A stretch of DNA of 64,000 bases from Cinnamomum chago (taxonomy: Eukaryota; Streptophyta; Magnoliopsida; Laurales; Lauraceae): contig CP142452.1 in assembly GCA_038049695.1 (NCBI GenBank), forward strand, positions 53,836,501-53,900,500. The letters run 5' to 3'. Positions 1 to 11,216 of this stretch are shown piece by piece. Position numbers and translations under genes: made by a program. How positions within the stretch are numbered: position 1 is the first letter of the stretch; each line of letters opens with the position of its first letter. The notes under the pieces are model-generated. The model ran no database searches. It was not told the DNA's origin and saw only the letters and a program-made list of their open reading frames with translations.

Positions 1-1337
1 TCCATTTGCCATAATCAAGGGGGAATTAAAAACCATTGATCCCATTTCCAAAACAATAGATGATTTAGCAAAACTCATTAAATGAGCATCTATTTCAAAT
101 CAATGCAAGCTAGTAAACATAAACATGAATGGGAAACCAACCCCATTCATTTTAAAATCATATGAGCAAACCTTGACCAAATGAAAGCACATTTTTCCAA
201 GAAATTAACAAGAGATAAACCACCATTAATATGCAATTTCGAAATCAATAGAAATATGACAAGAAGCATGCGTAGAAACATATATCACATTATCAAGAAC
301 AAGTAATAAAACTTAGGATTTTCTCATAAAACTTTGATAACATTAAAACCATCCATTCATCCACTTGCCTTGGGTCCCAAGCTAGCAAATCAAGCTTCTA
401 ATCACCTCTCAAGCTCAAGATCCACAATCTCTACAAAAACCCCCAAAACAAACCCTAAAATGGGTTAAACAAAGGAAGACAATGAATGGGCTCAAATCAA
501 ACTAAGAAATAGAGCCTAAGGGAAAGCCATAGCACATACAAGGAAAATGGGAAGGATTCTTTACCTCTAAGGCCATGAATGAACAAGAAGAAGTTTGCAA
601 TAGGGGCTGCCCACCTTGGTTTCCCACAAAAATGGTGTCAAACAAGAGAGGAGATGAAGGAGAAGAAGTTGCTGGAGTTCCCTCGTCGGATTGGTGGCTC
701 GGAGGCTCCATTAGAGCAAGAGAAACGGAAGAAATGGAGAAGAGGGCTGCTGGCACTGTAGCTGGGAAGTTTCAGTCGATGGAATGGAGAAATGAGGGAG
801 AAAGGGAGTGGAGAGACCTCTTATAACATGGGTGGGTGTGGGTCCTACTTCACTTAACACTTGCCAAGGGTAAAACATCTCTTTGTGGGCCTCGGATGGA
901 TTCGACGAAGAAGGAAGAAATGATCGTCGAAATATCTAGTTTCCAAAAAGTATAAGTTTCACGGATTTCGGGAATATCGAGTTTTGGGTACAGATTTGGC
1001 GTGAAAAGACTATTTTGCCCTCAAGGCCAAGAAATCGGGTTTCGGGTTCTCAAATGGATGCGGGATCAACATGAAAGTTGTAGGATTCCTCAAGATGAAT
1101 GCAACGGGCCAAAAACACAATACGAAGCAAATCGGGAAAATCTCACAAGTAAATGCAAAGCCGAAAAAGGAACCCCCAAAGGGCCCCACAAGCTACCAAA
1201 GTACTCAAAAGCCCAAAACTAGAAGAAAACCCATTCTAGCTCACAAACTCAACCCAACAAATACTAATCCCACTAAAAGAAACTAATCCTCAAATAAAAC
1301 AACACTAATCCAAGAGATTAGGGGTCGGGTTCTCACA
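1..1337 (-). mobile_element. Tekay-like LTR, terminal part, inserted in the Tat-1 3' LTR
   Basis: This is the right-hand end (on the + strand) of a Tekay-like LTR in - orientation. It aligns by eye with the right parts of the two other Tekay LTR copies (24685-27650 and 44690-49695): the same block around 900-1340 with GACGAAGAAGGAAGAAATG, GTTTTGGGTACAGATTTGG and CAACATGAAAGTTGTAGG. It ends GGGTTCTCACA, which reads TGTGAGAACCC on the - strand. The next bases, GCCGT (1338-1342), are the candidate TSD, and beyond them the Tat LTR begins mid-repeat. The other end lies left of the window, so solo or full-length status cannot be judged. No coding frame is supported inside it. Confidence 0.8.
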
Positions 1338-1882
1338 GCCGTAAAAGGCGATTTTTTTTGGCATTTATAGTCGATTTGTGGCGTTTATAGCCGATTTACA
1401 ATTCTCATCAATAATGAAAGACAAGAGTTGTGGTTTTTTGTCTCTTTAAAAAAAATACAAAATACAATGAAAAGCGAGAAAGGAAGAATCTAACTTTTCA
1501 GGAGATTGTGGGAGGGACCCGTTTAGATTGACGGTCGCGAGTCATGTATGGACTCCGCCATCATCCATGCAAATGAGAACGTCGGATGCTTTGGATTCGC
1601 TTGGCTTGGCTATATCCTCAGACTTTTAGAGAACAAAGACCGAGAGAAGGTCTTATGTTCAATAAAAAGCCGAGTAGAAGGGCTGAAGAGCCATGTCTAA
1701 GCCACTTTTGTTGAAGTAGAAGGTAAAGGACCTTGGGGGGAGTGCCCCGCAAGGGACTTTTGTCACCTTGTAGTGGAGGCTGCTGCGGAATTCCGACAGA
1801 GGTTTCTCTCTCTCTGAGCTTCTGGATCTCTAGAGCAGGAATTGCTGATGATTTCGATCCCCCAGAATGCTTGGAGGGGACT

Positions 1883-1894
1883 CCTATTTATAGG
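1883..1894 (-). promoter_or_regulatory. TATA box of the Tat LTR promoter
   Basis: The - strand reads CCTATAAATAGG. The same box is present in the other two Tat LTR copies at 5923-5934 and 28940-28951, in otherwise alignable sequence. It places U3 to the right (+ coordinates) and R/U5 to the left. Transcription would start about 30 bases beyond it on the - strand. Confidence 0.7.
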
Positions 1895-2596
1895 CCTTTA
1901 GGTAGCCTTTAGGAGTGATTTATGAGCCTTTATGGTAATAAAGCTCATTAAGGGAGGAGTTACAAGTTTAATTGTCTCTTGCTTTGTAACTCCTGCCCCT
2001 TGGATTTCATTGGCCGGAGGAGAGTCATGGGCATTTAATCGCCTTTAATCTCCATTATGTTAGGAGTTTCATGGCTTGAATGCCATGATTGTTTGGACTT
2101 GTAACTCCTGAACAGAGGCTTCTGATTGGGCCGTCCAAGATAATGGGTTAATGACTGCGTTAACTTGCCATAAACGGGCCAATTGATAGCATTAAGTGGC
2201 CGCCTTAGTAGCTGAAGAGTCGCGGGCCATGTTGCGTCTTTTGGAATCCCCTTTGCGATGATCATCGATGGATCCTTATGTAAATCAACATCAGATGATC
2301 ATGTAGTTTCAGACATTGGTTGTACCAGCGGGCCGGCAGCATCTGTCCAGTTGATTTCACGATCGGGTGGGCAGAAAGTGCACTTTTTTGGTTGTTCGGC
2401 TGGCGATCAATGAAGTTTTTGAAGTTCTGGAAAGGAGTCCTGTGATCTTGATGAATATCAGTGAATTTGGAGCCTCAAAAGCCTGAATCTGGAAAAATCA
2501 CAGGGACAGAACAACTCGTCTCGGGAAAATGGACGAAACGGGGGGTCCCGGGGCGAAATCGGCGCCCCGGACCTCCCAGGGTCGCCGGGCCCATGG

Positions 2597-2626
2597 CCCA
2601 GGGTCGCAGGGGCCTGCGACCCTGGG
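2597..2626. repeat. Perfect 14 bp inverted repeat in a GC-rich block of the Tat LTR
   Basis: Arms CCCAGGGTCGCAGG (2597-2610) and its exact complement (2613-2626) are separated by two bases, inside a GC-rich block at about 2550-2655. The same palindrome is at 29654-29683. In the solo LTR the block (about 6590-6725) is enlarged by CGACCATGG-type repeats. Confidence 0.8.
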
Positions 2627-2846
2627 GGAAAAATCCATTCCCGGGGCCCCTTTTTTGCCGTTTCTCGTCGTTTTTCGCTTCCGTTTTTTTTTTCTTGTTT
2701 TCTCTGACATTTCTCCACATTATTTGGCTTGATTTCCCTCTGAAAAACCTGATGAGAATCCTTGCAAATTGGTTTGCAAAGTTTCTGATTTTCCGGGAAA
2801 AGCCGAACGCAGAACTGCTGATTTTCCGCCAGAAGCTGAAACAGGA

Positions 2847-3830
2847 TCAAACGATGTCGGAATGACCTGAAATTTGAGGTGAAGCTTCTTGAGCATTAAA
2901 TAAGACCAACCATGGGCTTTCGTTTGAGTTTTGAAGCCATTTGGGGTCATGCAAATGCTTGCCTTTGATTTCACCGCGAGGGAAATGCCGAGCTTTGACT
3001 TTTGGTCAAACGATGTCCGATTGACCTGAAATTCGAGGGTGACTCCCTCATCAGTAGATAAGACCAACCACAGGCTTTTGTTTGAGTTTTGAAGCCATTT
3101 GGAGTCATGCAAACGCTTGCCTTTGATTTCACCGCGAGGGAAATGCCGAGCTTTGACTTTTGGTCAAACGATGTCCGATTGACCTGAAATTCGACGGGTG
3201 ACTCCCTCATTTGTAGATAAGACCAACCATAGGCTTTCGTTTGAGTTTTGAAGCCATTTCGCGTCATGCAAACGCCTGCCTTTGATTTCACCGCGAGGGA
3301 AATGCCGAGCTTTGACTTTTGGTCAAACGATGTCCGATTGATCTGAAATTCGACGGGTGACTCCCTCATGAGTAGATAAGACCAACCACAGGCTTTCGTT
3401 TGAGTTTTGAAGCCATTTGGAGTCATGCAAACGCTTGCCTTTGATTTCACCGCGAGGGAAATGCCGAGCTTTGACTTTTGGTCAAACGATGTCCGATTGA
3501 CCTGAAATTCGACGGGTGACTCCCTCATCAGTAGATAAGACCAACCATAGGCTTTCGTTTGAGTTTTGAAACCATTTGGAGTCATGCAAACGCTTGCCTT
3601 TATTTCACCGCGAAGGAAATGCCGAGCTTTGACTTTCGGTCAAACGATGTCCGATTGACCTGAAATTCGACGTGTGACTCCCTCATCAGTAGATAAGACC
3701 AACCACAGGCTTTCGTTTGAGTTTTGAAGCCATTTGGAGTCATGCAAACGCTTGCCTTTATTTCACCGCAAGGGAAATGTCGAGCTTTGACTTCTGGTCA
3801 AACGATGTCCGATTGACCTGAAATTCGACG
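2847..3830 (-). repeat. Tandem repeat of 158-159 bp in Tat LTR U3
   Basis: The marker GGTCAAACGATGTCC recurs at 3004, 3162, 3321, 3480, 3638 and 3796, with diverged units at 2847 and near 3945 and 4091. Each unit carries TTGAC/GGTCA cores, a TGACTCCCTCAT segment and TTTGAGTTTTGAAGCCATTTGG. The matching array in the other outer LTR runs about 29901-30880. The solo LTR (6941-7450) has fewer units, so copy number has changed. Where the period is 159 (3 x 53) the - strand stays open across several units. Confidence 0.9.
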
Positions 3831-4280
3831 AGGAGCCTATTGGAGTCATTTTGAGATGATCAACAAGCTCCGAATTGGGTGCCATGGTCCCGGGGTGCTC
3901 TGCCGCTGGTAGGCTTGATTCAGCCGTTGGAGAGTTGATGATGGGTCAAACGTTGCTGGTTTGACTTGAGACTTGACGTGGAGCCCTTTGGACATATTTT
4001 GAGAACATCCATAGGCCCTGATCGAAGATTTGGTGCCTCCGATTCTGCCGCCGCCGGGAGGGCTTGTTTAGCTGTTGGAGAAGTGAAGCTAGGCCAAATG
4101 ATGTCGGAATGGCCCGAAACTTCATGTGTACCTCTCTTTTGGTTGTTTTGAATGACCTTGCAGTTTTATTTGATTCTGACAAGATCTGATGCTTGAAGTG
4201 GCGCCTGCCTATTTTTGGTAGGATGCGGCTCCATGTAGCTTTTGGTGTAAAGAGGCAAAGTGACATTTTTGGTGTCAACA

Positions 4281-4292
4281 AATGCCCCCTCG
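4281..4292 (-). promoter_or_regulatory. Polypurine tract of Tat-1
   Basis: The - strand reads CGAGGGGGCATT directly before the LTR start TGTTGACACC. The position next to the 3' LTR and the G-rich run identify it as the plus-strand primer site and confirm that 1338-4280 is the 3' LTR. Confidence 0.75.
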
Positions 4293-5064
4293 AGGTACAT
4301 CGACGATATAGCTTTTGCAGTCGATGTGCCTCGAAGAGAATCTTGAAGAAGAGCTTCTGACTTGACCAAGAGTCTTTGAGCTTTTTTTTTTTTTTTTTTT
4401 TGATGGAGTAGCCTTTTGAGCTTCCAGTGGATTTGTATGGTAGTGATAGGAATCATGTACCATCTTGAGGTAAAGTATTGAAGATGACATCAGGGATGCG
4501 GATTTGGATTTTTGTTTTGACCTTGAGTCCTAACAGGCTGTATGTGGCAAGTTAGGGGGTCGGATTTGGTTTTGACCGTGTGACCCAACAAGCTGTATGT
4601 GGAATGTTGGGGGGGTCTGGTTTTGGTTTTTGGTTTTGGTCTTGTGACCTAACAAGCTGTATGTGGAATGTTAGGGGACCGGTTTGATTTTTGGTGAAAT
4701 GTCAATTTCAAGGTTTGGCTCAATTTGGCTCATGAGGTGAGATGGTTAGGTTTCTTGGAAGCTCATGAGGCTTGGAATTTTTGTATGGTCAAATCAACTC
4801 AAAAGAGGCATGGAACCATTTTTTTTTTTTTTATGCTCTTGGTAAGAGGAATTTTGACTAAAAGCCACTTTTAGTGCCTAGGTGGTCAGACCTGGCTCAT
4901 ATGGGCTAACCCATGGGACCTTTAAGCTTTGAAGATGGCTTAGATCTCATATGGTGTCATTTTGTAAAGAATATCTAAAAATATTTCCTTTGGATGGAGA
5001 ATATCTAAAAGTATCCTTACTTTGAGAGATTTTCTCAAGTTTCCTTGATTTTGGGAAAGATTCT
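4293..5064 (-). other. Tat-1 noncoding tail with a small tandem repeat
   Basis: This lies between the polypurine tract and the nested Tat solo LTR; the tail continues at 7755-7950 beyond it. It contains a three-copy repeat, marker AACAAGCTGTATGTGG, at about 4529, 4584 and 4648 (about 55-64 bp apart), a poly-T run at 4381-4401 and AGAATATCTAAAA-type repeats that also occur on the far side of the solo LTR. No coding frame is supported. Confidence 0.6.
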
Positions 5065-7754
5065 TGATGGTCCCGGCTTTTGTCTTTTTCCAAAGCTGCC
5101 TCCGCCCCGGGGCTGACGGGGTATGGTGGAGGGAAAAAGGAAAAGCGGGCATCAGTTTTTTTGTACGGGTATGCCAATTTCTCTTTAATACTTGGAATTT
5201 AGAAATGGTGATCCGGAGATCCACCTTCACAAGTAAAAAGGGAAATGAAACTTTTTTCTAGTTTTCCATTGCATACATATTTTAATAAAAGAGACAGTTT
5301 TGTTTGAATGCCGTGAAAGGCGTTTTTGTGCCGTAGAAGGCGGTTTGGTGCCGTTGGAGGCGATTTTGCCATGAAAGGCGATTTACAAATCTTATCAATA
5401 ATGAAAGACAAGAGATGTGATTTTTTGTCTCTTTAGAAAAAATACAATTTACAACAGAAAAGTAAGAAAAAGGAATCTAACTTCTCATGCGATTGTGGGA
5501 GGGCTCGTTCAGATCGATGGTCGCGAGTCATGTATGGGCTCCGCCATCGTCCTTCAGATGAGAACATAGTGCTTGATTTCTTGGCTTGGCTCCAACCTCA
5601 GATTTTTAGAGGATAAGGACCAAGATAAGGTCCTATATCCGGTAAAAAACTGAGTAGACGGGCTGAAAAGCCGCATCTAGCCATGTTGGATAGAAGGAGA
5701 GGTGGTCTTTGGGGGGGGGGGGGGGTGGCCCCCCAAGGGGCTTCAATCACCTTGTTGAACTTGTTGCAGCAGAGTTTTCTTGAAGGAGCAGGGTTGTAGA
5801 GATTTCTCCAAGGATTTTTGAATGATTTTCTGGCGATTTTTCCGGATCTGTGGCGATTTTCTCGGATCCTTCTGTGTGTGTCCCCCCTCTCTTTCTTTTT
5901 TTTGGAATGCTTGGAGAGGACTCCTATTTATAGGCCTTTTGGTAGCCTTTAGGAGTGATTTATGAGCCTTTATGGTAATAAAGCTCATTAAGGGAGGAGT
6001 TACAAGTTTAATTGCTTTTTGTTTTGTAACTCCTGACCCTTGGATTTCATTGGCCGGAGGAGAGTCATGGGCATTTAATCGCCTTTAATCTCCATTATGT
6101 TAGGAGTTTCATGGCTTGAATGCCATGATTGCTTGGACTTGTAACTCCTGAACGGAGGCTTCTGATTGGGCCGTTCAAGATAATGGGTTAATGACCGCAT
6201 TAACTTGCCATAAACGGGCCAATTGATTGCACTAAGTGGCCACCTTGGTAGCTGAAGAGTCGCGGGCCATGTTGCGTCTCTTGGAATTCCCTTTGCGATG
6301 ATCATCGATGGATCCTTATGTAAATCAACATCAGATGATCATGTAGTTTCAGACATTGGTTGATACTAGCGGGCCGGCAGCATCTGTCCAGTCGATTTCG
6401 CGATCGGGCGGGCAGAAAGTGCACTTTTTGGTTGTTCAGCTGGCGATCAACGAAGTTTTTGAAGTTCTTGGAAGGATTCCTGTGATCTTGGCGAATATCG
6501 GCGAATTTGGAGCCTCAAAAGTCTGAATCTGGAAAAATCACAGGGACAGAACAACTCGTCTCGCGAAAACGGACGAAACGGGGGGTCCCGGGGCGAAATC
6601 GGCGCCCCGGACCTCCCAGGGTCGCCGGCCCCATGGTCTCCGGCGACCATGGGCCATGGTCGCCGGCGACCATGGCCCAGGGTCGCAGGCCTGGCCCAGG
6701 GTCGCGGGGCTCTGCGACCCTGGGGGGAAAATTGCTTCCCTGGGCCCGTTTCTGGCCGTTTTTCGTCGTTTTTCGCTTCCGTTTTTTTTGTTTGTTTTCT
6801 ATGACATTTCTCCACATTTTTGGCTTGATTTCCCTCTGAAAAACATGATGAGAATCCTTGCAAATTGGTTTGCAAAGTTTCCGATTTTCCGGGAAAAGCC
6901 GAGCGCAGAACTGCTGATTTTCCGCCAGAAGCTGAAACAGGGTCAAACGATGTCGGAATGACCTGAAATTTGAGGTGAAGCTTCTTGAGCATTAAATAAG
7001 ACCAACCATGGGCTTTCTTTTGAGTTTTGAAGCCGTTTGGGGTCATGCAAATGCTTGCCTTTGATTTCACTGCGAGGGAAATGCCGAGCTTTGACTTTTG
7101 GTCAAACGATGTCCGATTGACCTGAAATTCGACGTGTGACTCCCTCATCAGTAGTTAGGACCAACCATAGGCTTTCGTTTGAGTTTTGAAGCCGTTTGGA
7201 GTCATGCAAACGCTTGCCTTTGTTTTCACCGCAAGGGAAATGTCGAGCTTTGACTTTCGGTCAAACGATGTCCGATTGACCTGAAATTCGACGTGTGACT
7301 CCCTCATCAGTAGATAAGACCAACCATAGGCTTTCGTTTGAGTTTTGAAGCCATTTGGAGTCATGCAAACGCTTGCCTTTGATTTCACCGCAAGGGAAAT
7401 GCCGAGCTTTGACTTTCGGTCAAACGATGTCCGATTGACCTGAAATTCGACGAGGAGCCTATTGGAGTCATTTTGAGATGATCAGCAAGCTCCGAATTAG
7501 GTGCCATGGTCCCAGGGTGGTCCGCCGCCGGGAGCTGCTGCTTAGCTGTTGGAGAGTGAAGTTAGGCCAAATGATGTTGTAATGGCCCGAAACTTCATGT
7601 GTACCTCTCTTTTGGTTGTTTTGAATGACCTTGCAGTTTTTGTTTGATTCTGACAAGATCTGATGCTTGAAGTGGCGCCTGCCTATTTTTGGTAGGATGC
7701 GGCTCCATGTAGCTTTTGGTGTGAAGAGGCAAAGTGACATTTTTGGTGTCAACA
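5065..7754 (-). mobile_element. Tat solo LTR nested in the Tat-1 tail
   Basis: Both ends are visible: + strand TGATGG at 5065 and TGTCAACA ending at 7754, giving TG..CA termini on the - strand. It is flanked by a perfect 5 bp duplication ATTCT (5060-5064 and 7755-7759). It is homologous to the outer Tat LTRs but clearly more diverged from them than they are from each other, with fewer 158 bp repeats and an expanded GC block. No primer site or polypurine tract adjoins it, which identifies a solo LTR left by LTR-LTR recombination. It is a relative of Tat-1, not one of its own ends. Confidence 0.88.
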
Positions 7755-7959
7755 ATTCTCTCAAAATATCTTTATTTGGGAGAGAATATCTATCATTCCC
7801 TTTCTTTTTGGAGAGAATTTCTCAAGGAATCTTTGTTTTGGGAGAAAATATCCCAAGTTTCCTTTTCTTTCTTTTTTTTTTCTTTTTGTGGGAAGGTTGC
7901 TAATTTTTAGCACTTACCTCGTTGCTTTTCTCCTTTTTCCTCTTTTGGTTTGCTCTCTT

Positions 7960-7968
7960 CTATAAAAG
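7960..7968 (+). promoter_or_regulatory. TATA box of the antisense PMD gene in Tat-1
   Basis: CTATAAAAG lies about 120 bases before the first ATG of the PMD gene and is followed by a CT-rich, leader-like stretch. It is on the strand opposite to Tat-1 transcription, so the gene appears to have its own promoter. This is inferred from sequence only. Confidence 0.5.
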
Positions 7969-8086
7969 CAAGGGAGGTGGGATCTCTTGTTCCTATTGCT
8001 TTCTTTTTGCAAAAGTCTTCAAGAGTTGCTCCAAGTGCAAGAGTTCTCCTTCTTCAAGAGTCTTCAAGTTCTTCTTCTTCTCCATC

Positions 8087-8165
8087 CATGGATTCAAGTA
8101 AGTTACCCTTTTTTTTTTCTTTTACAAGAAATCCATGTAGAAATAGGATGGGGAAAAAGAAAGTG

Positions 8166-8212
<47 letters not shown>

Positions 8213-10718
8213 AGAAAGTTTTCTTTCTTCTTTTTTCTCATCATGACAATGCATCCCTTTTTTTTTTTGTTGCATATCAAGATGTTCATACATGCTTTTG
8301 TTTTTGTAACAATTGATAGCATGATGTGGTGACATACCTGAAAACCTTTGCAAAGTTAGGAATTTGGAGCTTGCAGCAATGTTGAGCCCTTCCTGATTTT
8401 GCGGAGTTTTTCAAGGTTTCGAAAGTTTGGAGTTTTGGAGCTCGCAGTGATGTTGAGCCTATCTCCAAGCTTTCTATTTCTGTCGGGGTACTTCTTTTTC
8501 TTTGGAATTGCCCCGAGGTCATGCCGAAATTTCGCCAGATTTTTTTTAGCAAAATTTCGTCATTTTGATGATAATTCTTTCCTCCTTTTTTTTTTTTGAC
8601 CTTTTGCAGGTGGTCCTTCCAGAACAGACAAGGGTAAAGAACCTATCACAAGCGTACCTCGTCGATCTGCGCAATCTTCTAATCCGGCCGTCCAGCAGGC
8701 CTGGGAGAAGGTGCAATACATCGAGCAGCACCTCGAGGAGTGTGACTCCCTCAATAGAGAGGAGGCGCGGCAGGCACTGATTGCTCGCAAAGGAGAGGAT
8801 TTCTATAAAATCATGGTAAGCAGCCGTCCCTGGGTGATAGAGGATCAGAGGGTGTTGCCCAAGCCTACCTTCTTCTTTGGTGATGCAGCCCCAGCCGATA
8901 TGACGTATCGAAGGAGATGCTTCCAGTTTTCCTACACAGTTGATGGTGTGAAGAAAACTGTTGCCACCCGATCGACTTTTGATCGTACTATCTCGATCAT
9001 GAGTCTCTCTCCCACGTGCCTGAAGAGGGAAGATCCTCCAAGATGGGTGAGGAGGACCAACGTGGTCAAGACCCGGGTTTTCATTGGTGGTTCTCCTGGA
9101 CATATGGAGAAGTCGCCTGCTGACATGGACATCTTGATGCCGGCCAGCAACTACCAGGGCACAGATTATCCATCGGTTGATTTGAAACCGATGGGCCTTG
9201 GCATCTTCAGTGGTGACGGCAGCAACTGGGTGAAGCCTTTTCGACTCCGCGGCCGCTTCAGTGCTGACTCCGAGTGGAAGTCTTGGACTGACCATATCTT
9301 GTTTGTTGGGGGCACCATTTTGAAGGAAGCCGGGATCTTTGATGCGGTCCGTGCATTTAGGGAGACCGTGATCTTTTCCGACGAGGCCTTCATGGCCATG
9401 CTTGAGTCATTCCTCCCTCAAACCAATACCTTCATAGTGACGAATGGTGAGATTGGTTTTTCTCTGAAGGAACTGAGTGCCGTTACCGGGTTGCCCATCC
9501 TCGGGAAACTCTATGAGGAGTTCATGCCGATTGACAGCGTCCTTGAGGAGAGGTCAGAGGAATTCAGGCTTTTATACTTTCAGCTCGTCATCTTCTACGA
9601 TTTTTTGAAGGAGAAGGAGGGCTCGAAGGTAAGGTCTAGCAGCTGGAAGAGTTTCGGCTCTTCTTTTCTCAGTTTCCTTGACAGCAAGGGGCCTTCTACC
9701 AGTATGTCCAGGGAGGACAAGAAGACTGCGGCCATGCAAGAGGAGCTGAAGGGTTTCTTCGCAGGTACCAGTAGTATTTGTTCTGATATCGCACTACGGA
9801 GAGATCTTGCTGTTTACCTCACATATTGGTTTGGTGAGGCTATTTTTGCTGGAGGAGATGGGACGCACATCCGGCCGCATTGTATTTTTCCGGCTTGTCA
9901 GATGGCGTTTGGAGAGCAGCTAGCTTTGGTGCCAGCTTTATACTCCTATTTGTGCACTGAACTGCAGGCAGCTGCTTTCTTGGTCCGGCTTGGGCAACCC
10001 ATGAACAGGGTATTTTCCGCCCATGTTTTCTATTCGTGGTTTGTATACCACTGTCCCGGCTTCCATCGGCTGGGTGCTGCGCAGGACGACGACCCTTTGA
10101 TGATTCGATTGGCTAAGGGAAAAGCCGTAGTCGAATCTCTTTTGTTTGCCCGCATGAGGATCCGACGATTCAGGGACGTCGAGATGGGGCAGTCTTCAAT
10201 GAAGCTTTCTCCGGAGTTGCGGAAGAAGGCTTTTGATTTTGGTGCCTCCCGCGACTCTACCAGGGCAGGATCTGGAAGGCACTACTCCTTGACGAATGCA
10301 GAGAAGGAGTGGCTTTTTAGCATACGAGTCGGCACGATGGTATACCGCAGACATCTTTTTGTCGACATCCAACCGTATGTGCCTTCCCGCTTTGCACTGC
10401 AGCTGGGCTTTTCTCAAGGCGTTGTTGGAGCGCCTTCAAGCATGATGAAGCGCTTTGGAAGCTTGCAGGATGGGAGAAACGCATGGGCTTTCTATAGCGC
10501 TAAGGACACTACTTCCATGATTTCCTATCCTGTACTGCCGACTTCCCGGACTGCCGGTTTCACGAAGTGGTTCGTGGAGAGCTTCATGGCATACCGGGGT
10601 TTTTCCAAGAGGGAGCTTGATGTGAAGCTGTCATCTGGAAAGGGCCTTGGAAAATCAGATGGCGTCCGGCGGGAGGAAGTTTGGGCCTTCCTTTCCGGAG
10701 AGAAGCACAAGATAGGCT
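8087..10718 (+). CDS. Plant mobile domain (PMD) protein, 5' part, antisense in Tat-1 (interrupted)
   Basis: A short first exon (ATG at 8087-8089, ten coding bases) ends at a GTAAGT-type donor at 8097. A T-rich intron runs to a TTTTGCAG acceptor at 8609, and the main exon is then open from 8610 to 10718, where a nested SIRE-like element interrupts it. I recognise the family from motifs: PQTNTFIVTNGE followed by FSLKELSAVTGLP (about 170-200 codons into the main open stretch counted from 8711), a YEEF segment, and RPHCIFPACQMAFGEQ further on. These are typical of PF10536 (aminotransferase-like plant mobile domain). PMD proteins occur as host genes (MAIN/MAIL family) and inside retrotransposons; their molecular role is poorly known. 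The gene runs against gag and occupies the usual place of an additional ORF between pol and the 3' LTR. Apart from the large insertion this stretch is fully open. The PMD family call is firm; the exon-intron model is an inference. Confidence 0.78.
8097..8609 (+). other. Predicted first intron of the PMD gene
   Basis: The donor is AAGTAAGTT at 8095-8103 and the acceptor CTTTTGCAG ends at 8609. It contains long poly-T tracts (8172-8212, 8258-8269, 8588-8597), as in the gene's other introns. A downstream exon begins in frame with the long open stretch. It is not tested by transcript data. Confidence 0.55.
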
Positions 10719-11216
10719 TGTTAGGGATTTTGTATTTGCAATTTGATGGATGCATTTGCACTTTAGCATCATTTGAATTCACACACTAGCATTGTTTTTA
10801 GAAACCTTGAAATCTAGTTTTATTCATGCATAGCTTTTAAGATTTGGAAAAGCTTTTGTTTTATGCATGGTTTGGTTTTAAACTTGGATGCATTGGTTTT
10901 GAAACTCAAACTCTTTTGAAAACCTAATTCATTGTGCATTATATTTGGAAAATCATCTTGTCAATTTAGGTTTGAACTTTGCATACATACATCCCTTCAT
11001 AATCATATATGTATGCATTGTTTTTGAAAAAGGAGTTTTTAGAAATCAAGCTAGCCTATGGTTTAAAGTTTTGAATCTTTTTAGGCTTTGTGTGTTTCAT
11101 GTTTTTATACATCTTTGAATGATTTAAAACATGTGAAAAAGCTTGATTTTAATGGCCCAAAAGATCCCCAAAGAAAATCTTCAAGAAACCCAAAATATGG
11201 GAAAATCTGGGCAGGC

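Larger units (their letters stand above)
1338..4280 (-). repeat. Tat-1 3' LTR (truncated on the left by an insertion)
   Basis: On the - strand it starts TGTTGACACC at 4280 and runs down to 1338, where a Tekay-like LTR interrupts it. It is nearly identical to 28394-31336. Read on the - strand it contains a tandem-repeat array with a period of 158-159 bp (U3), a GC-rich palindromic block near 2550-2650, a TATA box near 1890 and, past that, a segment of GCC/GGC mini-hairpins (1338-1400). Long open frames in the tandem repeats reflect a period divisible by three rather than proven coding. Confidence 0.85.

Noticed and set aside
2035-2265. 76-codon open frame present in all three Tat LTR copies (also 6075-6305 and 29092-29322, - strand)
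   Set aside because: It lies upstream of the LTR TATA box, and the more diverged solo copy differs mainly by amino-acid-changing substitutions; shared openness follows from shared descent.
2458-2865. Overlapping open frames on both strands in the Tat LTR
   Set aside because: They come from the GC-rich palindromic block, which is open in several frames by composition.
5065-7754. Reading the Tat solo LTR as the 3' LTR of Tat-1
   Set aside because: It has its own ATTCT duplication, lacks an adjoining polypurine tract and is more diverged; 1338-4280 next to CGAGGGGGCATT is the true partner of 28133-31336.
7950-8353. Phe/Lys-rich open frames near the PMD first intron
   Set aside because: They are translations of poly-T/poly-A tracts within the predicted leader and intron.
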